Shown here: positions 17,697-26,075 of the stretch, in pieces
Layout: each line of letters begins with the position of its first letter
Numbering within the stretch: position 1 is the stretch's first letter
Source: Lujinxingia sediminis
GTDB taxonomy: Bacteria; Myxococcota_A; Bradymonadia; Bradymonadales; Bradymonadaceae
NCBI RefSeq assembly: GCF_004005565.1
Contig: NZ_SADD01000019.1
Span: forward strand, 1 to 64,000
Direction: 5' to 3'
DNA: 64,000 bases
Program-made: the position numbers and the translations under genes
The notes under the pieces: model-generated
Told to the model about the DNA's origin: nothing
The model's database searches: none
What the model saw: the letters and a program-made list of their open reading frames with translations, nothing else

Positions 17697-18893
17697 TCAA
17701 ATGGGGAGCCCCGGTGGCTGCTCTTGAACTTCGACGTCGCCAACGCCGGGATCTTCAACGGGATCGTCAGCCGGTGCGGGGTCGTGCTCGTCGACGGCGG
17801 AAGATGCGGGATCTTCATCTTCCATCACCCAGAGGATGGGAACCTCTTCGGCGGCTTCTTCGGCGCTTAAGCCGGTGAGCTGCGGGGTGTGGATCATCAC
17901 CGAGGAGCCGGGGGCGTACTCCACGCTATCAAAGATGACGACGGTGCGGGTCTCCACGATCTTCTCTTGCTGCATGAAGGTCTGGCTGACGATCGCGCCG
18001 CAGACAAGCAGGGCGACCGCGGCGGCCAGGGCGAAGATTGGCGAGTGCACGATCGAGCGGGGCGCAGCGGCTTTGTCGCTCTTGCGGTCCTGGAGAGAGA
18101 CGACGTTGCCGGCGGCCTCCTCGGCGTCGGCGCGATCGATGCCGGCGGCAACGCCCTCCCAGAGGTCGGCGAAGTCAGCGGTGTCCTGGGCCAGCTCTAC
18201 GCCGGCGTTGAGGCCGACGTGAAGTTCAGCCAGGGCTCCCAGGGTGGCGTCGACCTGCGGCTCGCCGGAGGCGATCCAGCGCTCGACCAGGGTGCGCTCC
18301 TCCGCGCTGACCTCGTTATCGTGGTAGCGGTAGAGGAGCACCCGATGCTCATCGGCATCAAAGCGCGCCGGGTGATTCAACGGTTGGGCCGGGGCGTTGC
18401 GCTCTTCGCTCGCGGTCGGGTCAATACCGGCCTCGATCTTCTGCCAGAAGTCACCGAAGTCAGCACCGGCGCTCAGATCACTCCCTCGGATACCCTGGCC
18501 CATGGCGTCGAGCTCGGCCAGGTAATCGGCCACGTCATCGCGACTCTCTAAGAGCGCGGCGATCACGGCGGCTTCGGCCTCATCGACCTCCCCGTCGTGA
18601 AAACGCTCCAGCATCGGGGCGAGCTCATCGAGGGAGCTCTCACTGAGCTCGGAGGCAGCCTGAGCCAGACGCGCGATGGTGGCGGCGTCGACTGTTGGAG
18701 CGCGCTCCCAGGCGGCTTCGGCCGCCATCTCCACAGCGAGTTTGAGTTCCTGAAGAGCCGCCACATAGATCTGCCAGCCCGGGCGCATGGCCAGGACCTC
18801 ATCAATCGCGGCGCGCTCCTCATCGGGGAGCTCCCGGTCGACGTAGCGCTGCAGGCGTAGCGCCTGCTCGTATGTCAGATTCTCTTGGGTCAT
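17697..18893 (-). CDS. Membrane anti-sigma-like protein with three repeated N-terminal modules
   Basis: The 398-residue product follows the ECF sigma gene by 113 bases, so it is its likely anti-sigma factor. Three modules resemble the anti-sigma domain: LQRYVDRELPDEERAAID (residue 13), LERFHDGEVDEAEAAVIAAL (about 95) and LYRYHDNEVSAEERTLVERW (about 188). None carries the HxxxCxxC zinc motif. Between the modules is a second repeat, FGDFWQKIEAGID and FADLWEGVAAGID. One transmembrane helix (residues 285-308, FALAAAVALLVCGAIV) precedes an outer part rich in acidic residues and proline. The sigma-binding copy cannot be told apart. Confidence 0.75.
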   Translation of the reverse strand: MTQENLTYEQALRLQRYVDRELPDEERAAIDEVLAMRPGWQIYVAALQELKLAVEMAAEAAWERAPTVDAATIARLAQAASELSESSLDELAPMLERFHDGEVDEAEAAVIAALLESRDDVADYLAELDAMGQGIRGSDLSAGADFGDFWQKIEAGIDPTASEERNAPAQPLNHPARFDADEHRVLLYRYHDNEVSAEERTLVERWIASGEPQVDATLGALAELHVGLNAGVELAQDTADFADLWEGVAAGIDRADAEEAAGNVVSLQDRKSDKAAAPRSIVHSPIFALAAAVALLVCGAIVSQTFMQQEKIVETRTVVIFDSVEYAPGSSVMIHTPQLTGLSAEEAAEEVPILWVMEDEDPASSAVDEHDPAPADDPVEDPGVGDVEVQEQPPGLPI

Positions 18894-19006
18894 CGGGGCC
18901 TCGGTCTCCCTGTCGGAGACGGCCTTGCGGGTGATGTGAGCGGAAGATCCTGTCCTGCGAACTAGACGCAGGTCAACGAAGCGCTATTCAAAACAAAGAT
19001 CAGCGC

Positions 19007-19615
19007 TTAGCTCACCTTAAGCTCATCTCCCACGTAGCTCTCCACGGCCGCCTGGAAATAGCGGCGCGCGTGATAGAGACGACTCATCACCGTGCCCTTG
19101 GAGATGTTGAGCACGTCAGCGATCTCCTCGTAGCTCAAGCCTTCGACCTCGCGCAGGATCAGGATCGTGCGGTGCTTCTCCGAGAGGGTCTCCAGGGCTT
19201 CGAGCATCTTCTGGCGAAGCTCTTTTCGGCCGTAGACCTTGTCGGGGTTCAGCCCCAGGCGCGAGGGAAGGATATGCTCATCGCCCTCGACCTCGTCGCT
19301 GCCGCGGAGGATCCCGTCGTCGTAATCGACCTCCTGCACGCGCTTTTTCTTGCGCAGAAAGTCGATGCACATGTTCACCGTGATCCGGTAGAGCCAGGTG
19401 TAGAAGCTCGACTGGCGGTTGAACTTCTCAAGGTAGCGGTAGACCTTGATAAAAACTTCCTGACTGACGTCCATACTGTCATCGGGGTTTTTGAGCATCC
19501 CGATGCAGATGCCGTAGACCTTACGCTGGTAGGCCTCGACGAGCTCCTTAAACGCCTCCCGATCGCCGGCCTGGGCGCGCTCAACGAGTTGGAGTTCCTG
19601 ATCTTCCACAAACAC
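19007..19615 (-). CDS. ECF RNA polymerase sigma factor (RpoE-like)
   Basis: This 202-residue sigma-70 family protein has region 2 (AYQRKVYGICIGML, then DVSQEVFIKVYRYL, with STWLYRI-like SFYTWLYRITVN) and region 4 (SEKHRTILILREVEGLSYEE and IADVLNISKGTVMSRLYHAR). The spacer between the two holds an acidic segment and is longer than in most ECF factors. It heads an operon with a membrane anti-sigma and an exported protein. A second sigma gene starts divergently at 19981, 365 bases away. It probably responds to envelope stress. Confidence 0.93.
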   Translation of the reverse strand: MFVEDQELQLVERAQAGDREAFKELVEAYQRKVYGICIGMLKNPDDSMDVSQEVFIKVYRYLEKFNRQSSFYTWLYRITVNMCIDFLRKKKRVQEVDYDDGILRGSDEVEGDEHILPSRLGLNPDKVYGRKELRQKMLEALETLSEKHRTILILREVEGLSYEEIADVLNISKGTVMSRLYHARRYFQAAVESYVGDELKVS

Positions 19616-19980
19616 CCCGTAGAAAGGTGGAGGTTCACTGGGTAGGGGCCCAAATGGCCGCTGCGTTGCGGAGTGTAGTGCAGGGGATGGTCAGCAGCAA
19701 CCGGGCAGCTTGCCAGCGGGAGAAGCAGGGGCTAGAGTGGCTTCATTCCTAATCGTTTGACCTGATTGTTGTGGGGGTTGGGCCGTATCGAAGCGGCCCC
19801 CGGTGTACAGGTCAGCATCCTCTTCGCCTGTTGTGGTGAGGGTACGGTGCTGTTTTGGGCGCGCCGACGATCGTTGTAATCGATGATCGAGGCGATGGCC
19901 TGATACCGAGACACACCTCGTCGGCAAAGAGGATGCGGCAACCTGATGCGCTACGGCGCTCAAGCCGGATCCCCGACGCC

Positions 19981-20712
19981 ATGATTCAAACGAGCCAGGC
20001 GAAAGCCACCCGTGACATCACCGGTCCTCTGCCCGATAACACCCTTGAGCTGATCCGGCGTTTTCAGAAGCTGGTCTACAAGATCGCTCACCAGGTCCAT
20101 CATAGCACCGGCGAAGAGCTGAGCTTCGACGACCTGGTCAGCTGGGGGTTTACCGGGCTGCTTACGGCCTACGAGCGCTTTGATCCGGAGATCAACTCGC
20201 GCTTTCTGACCTACGCCTACTACCGAATACGCGGGGCGATGCTCGATGCCTGCCGTCGCCACGCCCAGGTGGTCACTCAGCAGAGCGTCTATGAGCAGGC
20301 GGCCAATGAGGTGATGCAGGCCTACTCACACGTGGTCTACATAAGCCGCCAGGAGCGCACCATTGAGGAGCGCATGGATCTTCTCGGCGATATCGCCGGC
20401 GATCTCAACCTGGTCTACGTGCTCAGCCAGCCGCCGGAGCAGGCGCTACGCGGGAGGCATACCCCGGCGCTCGATGCGCTGGAGAAGGAACAGGCCGAAA
20501 GCCTGGTCCGCGAACTTGTGGCCGGGCTGGGGGAACGGGAGCGTGCTTTGATCGAGGGATTTTACTTTGAGAAACGCACCCTCTCGGAGCTTGCCGAAGA
20601 GCTGGGCTATTCGGTCTCCTGGGCCTCCCGAGCCCACGTGCGCGCTCTAAAAACCCTGCGCGCACGGGTGGAGGGCGAGTCGCATTTTGAGTCGCTTAGC
20701 CCCCAGGTTTAG
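19981..20712 (+). CDS. FliA/WhiG-type sigma factor
   Basis: This 243-residue sigma factor has region 2 (LSFDDLVSWGFTGLLTAYER, then TYAYYRIRGAMLDACRR), a short region 3 and region 4 (LGERERALIEGFYFEKRTLS, then ELGYSVSWASRAHVRALKTL). The lack of region 1 and the GAMLDACRR motif place it with the sigma-28 (FliA/WhiG/SigB-related) group. No flagellar genes are in the window, so the regulon is unknown. The ATG at 19981 is used; GTG and ATG codons further upstream (to 19855) are in frame, but the sequence there is unlike the family. Confidence 0.88.
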   Translation: MIQTSQAKATRDITGPLPDNTLELIRRFQKLVYKIAHQVHHSTGEELSFDDLVSWGFTGLLTAYERFDPEINSRFLTYAYYRIRGAMLDACRRHAQVVTQQSVYEQAANEVMQAYSHVVYISRQERTIEERMDLLGDIAGDLNLVYVLSQPPEQALRGRHTPALDALEKEQAESLVRELVAGLGERERALIEGFYFEKRTLSELAEELGYSVSWASRAHVRALKTLRARVEGESHFESLSPQV

Positions 20713-20734
20713 TCACGCGGCCCGGGGGGACGGC

Positions 20735-21874
20735 TCAACGTGCGCATCCCCGTACAATGGCGATGATGCGCTCACGGTCAGCCGGGCTCAGCGAGGAGCC
20801 GGAGGGCAGGCAGAGGCCGCGCTCAAAAAGATCTTCGCTGACCGCACCGCCGACCATCGGGGCCTCTTGAAACACCGGCTGAAGGTGCATCGGCTTCCAG
20901 ACCGGGCGGGCCTCGATATTTTCGGCTTCCAGCGCCAGGCGGATGGCCTCACGATCGGTGCCAAAAGCCTGCGGATCGATGGTCAGACAGGTCAGCCAGC
21001 GCGAGTGCGTACCCCAGGCGGCCTCCGGCTGAAACTCAAGACCGGGAAGACCGCCCAGACCTTCCACATAATGCTCAAAGTTGGCGCGGCGCGCGGCGAC
21101 CTTCTGGTCGAGCGTGGCGAGCTGGCCGCGGCCGATGCCGGCGACCACGTTGCTCATGCGGTAGTTATAGCCCAGCTCGGTGTGCTCGTAATGGGGGGCA
21201 GGATCGCGGGCCTGGGTGGCGAGCTTGCGGGCATGCGCGATGAGATCGGCGTCATCGCTCACCAGCATCCCGCCGCCCGACGAGGTGATGATCTTGTTGC
21301 CATTAAACGAGAAGATCCCCGCTCGCCCGAAACTCCCCGGGCTTTTGCCCTTATAGGTCGCTCCGAGCGCTTCGGCGGCGTCTTCGATCAGCGCCACGCC
21401 GTAGCGATCGCAAAGCTCGATAAGCGGATCGATGTCGGCGGACTGGCCGTAGAGGTGCACCACGATCAGCGCGCCGGGCAGGCGACCCTCGCGGGCGCGA
21501 TCTTCGAAAAGCTGGGCGACGAGCGCCGGGTCGAGGTTCCAGGAGTCGGTTTCAGCATCCACAAAGATGCAACGCGCGCCCAGCTGCACCACCGGCGCCG
21601 CGCTGGCCACAAAGGTCAGAGACGAGACCACGACCTCATCGCCCGGCCCCACCCCGCACAACCTCAGCGCCAGATGCAACGCCGCCGTCCCGCTTACAAG
21701 GGCTGCCGCATGGCCCGACCCCACATAGGCGGCCAACTCCTGCTCAAAGCCGTCAACATTGGGCCCCAGTGGCGCGATCCAATTGCTATCAAAAGCCTCC
21801 TGCACATAGCGCCGCTCCAGCTCGCCGATGTCCGGAGGAGAGAGGTAGATTCGCGTCTTATTCGGTGGATTCAT
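20735..21874 (-). CDS. DegT/DnrJ/EryC1/StrS family sugar aminotransferase
   Basis: This 379-residue PLP enzyme carries the family pattern GSGHAAALVSGTAALHLAL, ALIEDAAEALGATYKGK and the Schiff-base lysine in FSFNGNKIITSSGGGML. It transfers an amino group to a 4-keto-6-deoxy nucleotide sugar. The start NKTRIYLSPPDIGELERRYV is close to the PglE/Per-like subgroup, so a UDP- or GDP-linked amino sugar for surface polysaccharide or glycoprotein is likely. No other glycan genes lie next to it here. The ATG at 21874 fits the family's start. A long repetitive region lies upstream. Confidence 0.9.
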   Translation of the reverse strand: MNPPNKTRIYLSPPDIGELERRYVQEAFDSNWIAPLGPNVDGFEQELAAYVGSGHAAALVSGTAALHLALRLCGVGPGDEVVVSSLTFVASAAPVVQLGARCIFVDAETDSWNLDPALVAQLFEDRAREGRLPGALIVVHLYGQSADIDPLIELCDRYGVALIEDAAEALGATYKGKSPGSFGRAGIFSFNGNKIITSSGGGMLVSDDADLIAHARKLATQARDPAPHYEHTELGYNYRMSNVVAGIGRGQLATLDQKVAARRANFEHYVEGLGGLPGLEFQPEAAWGTHSRWLTCLTIDPQAFGTDREAIRLALEAENIEARPVWKPMHLQPVFQEAPMVGGAVSEDLFERGLCLPSGSSLSPADRERIIAIVRGCAR

Positions 21875-22040
21875 CGCTGGTCATCTCGCAGTCAGAGGCG
21901 ATTGACGGGAGCCTTTTGGAGCGCGCCCTCCCCGCTCCCCGCGGCGCGCTCCACCTCCCATAAAAGATAATCACCCGCAGGTGAGCGTCGTAGACTTGCA
22001 CTGAGGGGCCCGCGATGCAACGAGCGAGAGGTTTTCGTAC

Positions 22041-22328
22041 GGGTGCCAGGGCATCGCGCATGGGCCTCGTACGGGTGCCAGGGCATCGCGCATGATCGTC
22101 GTACGGGTGCCAGGGCATCGCGCATGGGCTTCGTACGGGTGCCAGGGCATCGCGCATGGGCCTCGTACGGGTGCCAGGGCATCGCGCATGATCGTCGTAC
22201 GCGTGCCAGGGCATCGCGCATGGGCCTCGTACGGGTGCCAGGGCATCGCGCATGGGCTTCGTACGGGTGCCAGGGCATCGCGCATGATCGCCCTTCGGGT
22301 GCCAGGCCTTCGCACGTGGGGAATGCCA
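22041..22328. repeat. 32-bp tandem array, nine units, CCTGGCACC family
   Basis: GGGTGCCAGG recurs at 22041, 22073, 22105, 22137, 22169, 22201, 22233, 22265 and 22297, an exact 32-base period. Each unit continues GCATCGCGCATG and ends in one of three variants (GGCCT, ATCGT or GGCTT before CGTAC). Their order is A-B-C-A-B-A-C-B, so units were copied in blocks. The whole 21875-22587 gap has no gene; long open frames on both strands arise from the repeat and have no other support. Confidence 0.9.
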
Positions 22329-22587
22329 CCCGCGGCCCCGATCGTTCGACCGAGTGTGTCTGCTGAGAATGCGACCCACCTGATGTTGGATACGCCCTCT
22401 GGCTCGCCGGCGATATGCTGAAGATCACCGTTTTCACCCTCCCGAGGGCACATGCGTTGACGATGGGAAGAAGTTCGAGACTTGCCTCCTTAGATGCAGC
22501 GGCCCCATAAGGCGGCCCCCGGGCGCGATGGCGCCACCCGCATTCGCAACGCCCCCGACGTTAACGGGCCCCAGGCCAGGAACCTGT

Positions 22588-24339
22588 ATGACCCATCCCG
22601 GTGATCCGCACGATCCCAACGCCTCATCGATCTCCGCCTCGGAGCAACCCTGCTCCGGCGAGTTGATCTCGCTATGTGCCCGGCGAGAGCGACAGGCTGG
22701 CGAGGAGCGCGCCCGTAGGCTGACCGGCCTTCTCGACGCGATCCACAGCGCCGGGGTGGAGGTGCATAACGCGGTGATCGCCCGCGCGGAGCTCTCGGTG
22801 CTCAACGAGGTCTGTAAGGCGGCCGGGCTCTACTTCGACTTGATCGATCGCGATCTTCGGGCCTGCGTGCTGGTACCCGCCACGCTCTACGGCGACTCCG
22901 GCGGCCGCATCTTTGGCAAAGAACCGCTGCAGGGGCGTGTGCGCTCGGCCATCAAAGATCCGGCGTTGCGGGACGTTTTGAGAGCTTTGCAGCGTGCCAA
23001 CCTCCAGGTGCTCCATTACCACCCCCGGGAGATGGCCGCCCGGGATCGGGCTTGCTGCGCGCTGAATCCGAACGTGGAGCTGAAGATCGCCGGGGTGCTG
23101 CTTCGCGACGGGGAGCTTGCGCGTCGGGAGGGCACCTTTTGCGGCTGGCCGCTGACTTTTGAGGGAGTCACCTACCTGGTCTTTGGCTATGAGCTTCGCG
23201 ATGTTCGCCTGGAACGCACCCTTGAGCTGCTCGCGGAGATGGGGGAACCCGGGCGTCGAAATGCCTGGCAGCGCCTGGAGCTCGATCTTCTGCGTGCCCT
23301 GATCGACCCTACCGACCGCCACGGCCGTCCGGTGAGCGGGCGCGTGGAAGGCAGCTTTTTCGGCGGCCGCCAGCAGATCTCCCGAAAGGGACTCTTGCTG
23401 GGCGCACGCCAGGCCGTCTGGCGCGCCTTTGCCGAGCCCCGCGGCCTGACCCTGCACGCACATATCGCCGCACTCGTCGACGATGACGACGCACGGCAGG
23501 CTTTTTTGAGCGAGGTCGAAGAGCTCTGTGCCACACAACTTCTCAAGCAGGGCGGCCTTAAGAAGGGTGACGCGCCCATCACACTCGATGAGGTGTTAAC
23601 CCCCTACCACTGCGACGGCGACGGCGCGCTGCAACATCGCGATGAGATCGGTGGCCATCCGGTGGCCGTGCTGCTCCTCGACGACACGCTGCTGGAAACG
23701 ATGGGGCTCGACCGCCTGCGCCCGATCCGCGAGGCCCAGGCCTGGGCGCGCAACCATCCCGACTCGCCAGCGGCCCATCGCGTCGAATGCGCTCTGATCA
23801 CCTACCGCACCGAGCTCAACCTGGTGGCGACCTACGGCGCCTCGCTTCGCTCGGCTCGACCCGCCCCGCCCGACACCCCGTCGAGCTTCACCCTCCCGGC
23901 TACGAGCGCCATCCTCCCTAACCTGCGCGCCCTCTTCGACGCTCGCTTCATGGCGCTGAGCCTGGCCGACCTTCATCTGCCCCCGGCCGACGCCGGCCGT
24001 CTGGAGCGTGGCCTGGCCACCCTGGGCACCGACCCGCACGGCTACACCCTCGACGACATCGACGGCGATGAGCGCCGCCTTCGCCATCTCGACCAGGTCG
24101 GCAGCCAGACCGTCGAAGAAGTTCGCCTGGCGCTCTTAGAACTCGCCACCCTCTGGCGCTGGCAGCGCTGCCGCATCGATCCTCGCCACTACCTCGGCGC
24201 CTCGAGCGCATCTACATCCGACGTTACTGCGGCAGCCAACGACGCCGGCCCCACACCGAGCCGCCAGAGCCTGGCCGACGACCTCGACGCCCTGGCGAGT
24301 CTTTTTGACGAGGGCGACTCGGATCGTTTCGACGGTTAG
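22588..24339 (+). CDS. Protein of unknown function, 583 residues
   Basis: This large soluble protein has no signal peptide or membrane segment. It starts at the ATG at 22588, seven bases behind AGGAAC. Visible features are an early helical region with RRERQAGEERARRL, a region rich in aromatic and charged residues including YHPREMAARDRACCALNPN, and an acidic C-terminus (LADDLDALASLFDEGDSD). No family, active site or cofactor motif is recognised. A repeat array lies at each side: one ends 259 bases upstream and another begins 4 bases after the stop. Confidence 0.7.
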   Translation: MTHPGDPHDPNASSISASEQPCSGELISLCARRERQAGEERARRLTGLLDAIHSAGVEVHNAVIARAELSVLNEVCKAAGLYFDLIDRDLRACVLVPATLYGDSGGRIFGKEPLQGRVRSAIKDPALRDVLRALQRANLQVLHYHPREMAARDRACCALNPNVELKIAGVLLRDGELARREGTFCGWPLTFEGVTYLVFGYELRDVRLERTLELLAEMGEPGRRNAWQRLELDLLRALIDPTDRHGRPVSGRVEGSFFGGRQQISRKGLLLGARQAVWRAFAEPRGLTLHAHIAALVDDDDARQAFLSEVEELCATQLLKQGGLKKGDAPITLDEVLTPYHCDGDGALQHRDEIGGHPVAVLLLDDTLLETMGLDRLRPIREAQAWARNHPDSPAAHRVECALITYRTELNLVATYGASLRSARPAPPDTPSSFTLPATSAILPNLRALFDARFMALSLADLHLPPADAGRLERGLATLGTDPHGYTLDDIDGDERRLRHLDQVGSQTVEEVRLALLELATLWRWQRCRIDPRHYLGASSASTSDVTAAANDAGPTPSRQSLADDLDALASLFDEGDSDRFDG

Positions 24340-24343
24340 AAAA

Positions 24344-24712
24344 CGATCGGGTGCCTGGCACCCGATCGACGATCCCGATCACGTGTCATGTTCGATGCCC
24401 TGGCACCCGATCAACGATCCCGATCACGTGTCATGTTCGATGCCCTGGCACCCGATCAACGATCCCGATCACGTGTCATGTTCGATGCCCTGGCACCCGA
24501 TCAACGATCCCGATCACGTGTCATGATCGATGCCCTGGCACCCGATCAACGATCCCGATCACGTGTCATGTTCGATGCCCTGGCACCCGATCGACAGCCC
24601 CCAGACATGATCGAACGCCTGGCACCCGATCAACCGCTCCCGCACACGAGTCTCGATCGATGCCCTGGCACCCGATCAACGGCCCCCAGACATGATCGAA
24701 CGCCTGGCACCC
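24344..24712. repeat. 45-bp tandem array with palindromic cap, CCTGGCACC family
   Basis: The array opens with the perfect palindrome CGATCGGGTGCC-T-GGCACCCGATCG (24344-24368). CCTGGCACCC then recurs at 24354, 24399, 24444, 24489, 24534 and 24579 (45-base period), then at 24618, 24664 and 24703 with shorter or irregular spacing. Intervening bases read ATCAACGATCCCGATCACG with few changes. It starts 4 bases after the stop of the upstream gene. The 24340-25108 gap has no gene; a 15-residue repeated open frame results from the unit length. Confidence 0.9.
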
Positions 24713-24840
24713 TCCCCACGACCGAGTCCGATCTTGCGGCGGCGGGGTTACCCCCCGGCCAAAAGGGTCGAAGCCCCCCTTCGCTCGTGCCGACCCCGGC
24801 CCGACGAGGGTGGAGGTGCCATTTTGAGAGAGGTTACCGT

Positions 24841-25035
24841 GACAGGTTGGCACACACAGACTTCTGACATGGGAGGTACTGTTGCACAATGCCACACTTC
24901 GACCGCTTTTGGGGGGAGGTCTCCGTGACAGGTTGGCACACACAGACCTCCTGACATGGGAGGTGCTGTTGCACAATGCCACACCTCGACCGCTTTTGGG
25001 GGGAGGTCACCCTGACAGGCGGGCACATACAGACC
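24841..25035. repeat. 86-bp tandem repeat, two copies and a partial third
   Basis: A unit beginning GACAGGTTGGCACACACAGA starts at 24841 and 24927, and a shorter diverged copy (GACAGGCGGGCACATACAGA) starts at 25014. The middle holds TGACATGGGAGGT and TTGCACAATGCCACAC, and each full copy ends in CTTTTGGGGGGAGGT. It is unrelated in sequence to the CCTGGCACC arrays and lies directly between one of them and the next gene. Confidence 0.8.
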
Positions 25036-25108
25036 GCTCTCCATGGCCCACCATCACGATAAGGCCCACCGTGTTGTGGTGTATCCACCACCGCGCTACG
25101 CTCCACCT

Positions 25109-25906
25109 ATGAACAGAGCACACACCTCCCCTACGCCCGACCTTCGGCATCGCCCCCTGAGCACGCTCCTCGCGCTGCTCACCACACTTCTGCTCGCTGC
25201 GGCCTGCGCCGACGCCGACGTACCGCTGGGTCCCTTGCCCGATGCAGGCTCGGATGACGCCGCCCTCCCCGACGCCGGTCCTTTTGACGAGCCCTTCCCA
25301 CAGAGCTGTGACCTGCTCGCTCAAACCTGCCCCACACGCCAGGCCGGTCCCACCGCCTGTGTGTTGGGCGCCTCGGCCGGCGACGCGCCGCGCTGCGCCC
25401 TGCTCAACGACACCCGCGGCGATGGCGAGCCCTGCGAGGTGCATATCGACTGCGGCGCCAGCATGGTGTGCAAGCGCTCCGCCGGCGAAGAGCAGCCGCA
25501 TTGCCGCATTGTCTGCGACGCCTCCGAGCTGGAGAGCTGCCCCGAACACCAGTGGTGCTCCGGCTCGCTGCCCGGCCACGAGGCGCTGGGCACCTGCGAG
25601 CCGGCCGCCACCCCCTGCGATCTTCTGCAGCAGGACTGCCCGGCCGGCGCCGACTGCGTGGTGCGCCCCCATCCCGAAACTGGCGAGCGCGGCGCGTACT
25701 GCGGGCGAGCGGGGTTGATTGAGGCCGGTGAGCCCTGTGGGGGAAGCCTGGGCTTGTGTGTGGCGGGTACGATCTGCGTGCGGCCGCGCGCTGGCCTTGA
25801 GGCCTCCTGCCAGCGCGTCTGCGTCAATGATTTCAACTGTCCGGCCCAGGGTGAATCCTGCGACGGCCAGATCGACGAACCCTCGACGCGCTTCTGCCGC
25901 ACATAG
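25109..25906 (+). CDS. Cysteine-rich lipoprotein
   Basis: The 265-residue product has a signal with lipobox LLAAAC, then a short acidic/proline linker and a domain with about 20 cysteines in regularly spaced pairs (CDLLAQTC, CPEHQWC, CDLLQQDC, CVNDFNC). The pattern suggests disulfide-stabilised repeats facing the periplasm or the cell surface. No named family is recognised. The ATG at 25109 was chosen because it gives a normal signal peptide; the in-frame start at 25043 lies in repeat sequence. Confidence 0.72.
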   Translation: MNRAHTSPTPDLRHRPLSTLLALLTTLLLAAACADADVPLGPLPDAGSDDAALPDAGPFDEPFPQSCDLLAQTCPTRQAGPTACVLGASAGDAPRCALLNDTRGDGEPCEVHIDCGASMVCKRSAGEEQPHCRIVCDASELESCPEHQWCSGSLPGHEALGTCEPAATPCDLLQQDCPAGADCVVRPHPETGERGAYCGRAGLIEAGEPCGGSLGLCVAGTICVRPRAGLEASCQRVCVNDFNCPAQGESCDGQIDEPSTRFCRT

Positions 25907-26075
25907 TGCCCGACACCATCAACCACCTCCCCCCGGCAGGAAGGGCCGACACCCGCGGCGTTTCAAGTCGGCGGGATGATCGGTGTGGGCGCCCGATGTT
26001 CTGAATGCGCCCACACGCGCGCCTCCCCCGCACAACCTTTCGCCGCCCCATTCTCATCGCCCGGAAGACGCCGCC

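Noticed and set aside
21858-22453. Long open frames on the minus strand through the 32-bp array
   Set aside because: The period of 32 is not a multiple of 3, so a stop-free unit keeps all three frames open. There is no ribosome site and no homology.
24305-24867. Repeated 15-residue frame through the 45-bp array
   Set aside because: 45 is a multiple of 3, so the frame follows the DNA unit. The sequence is the same core found in non-coding arrays with other periods.
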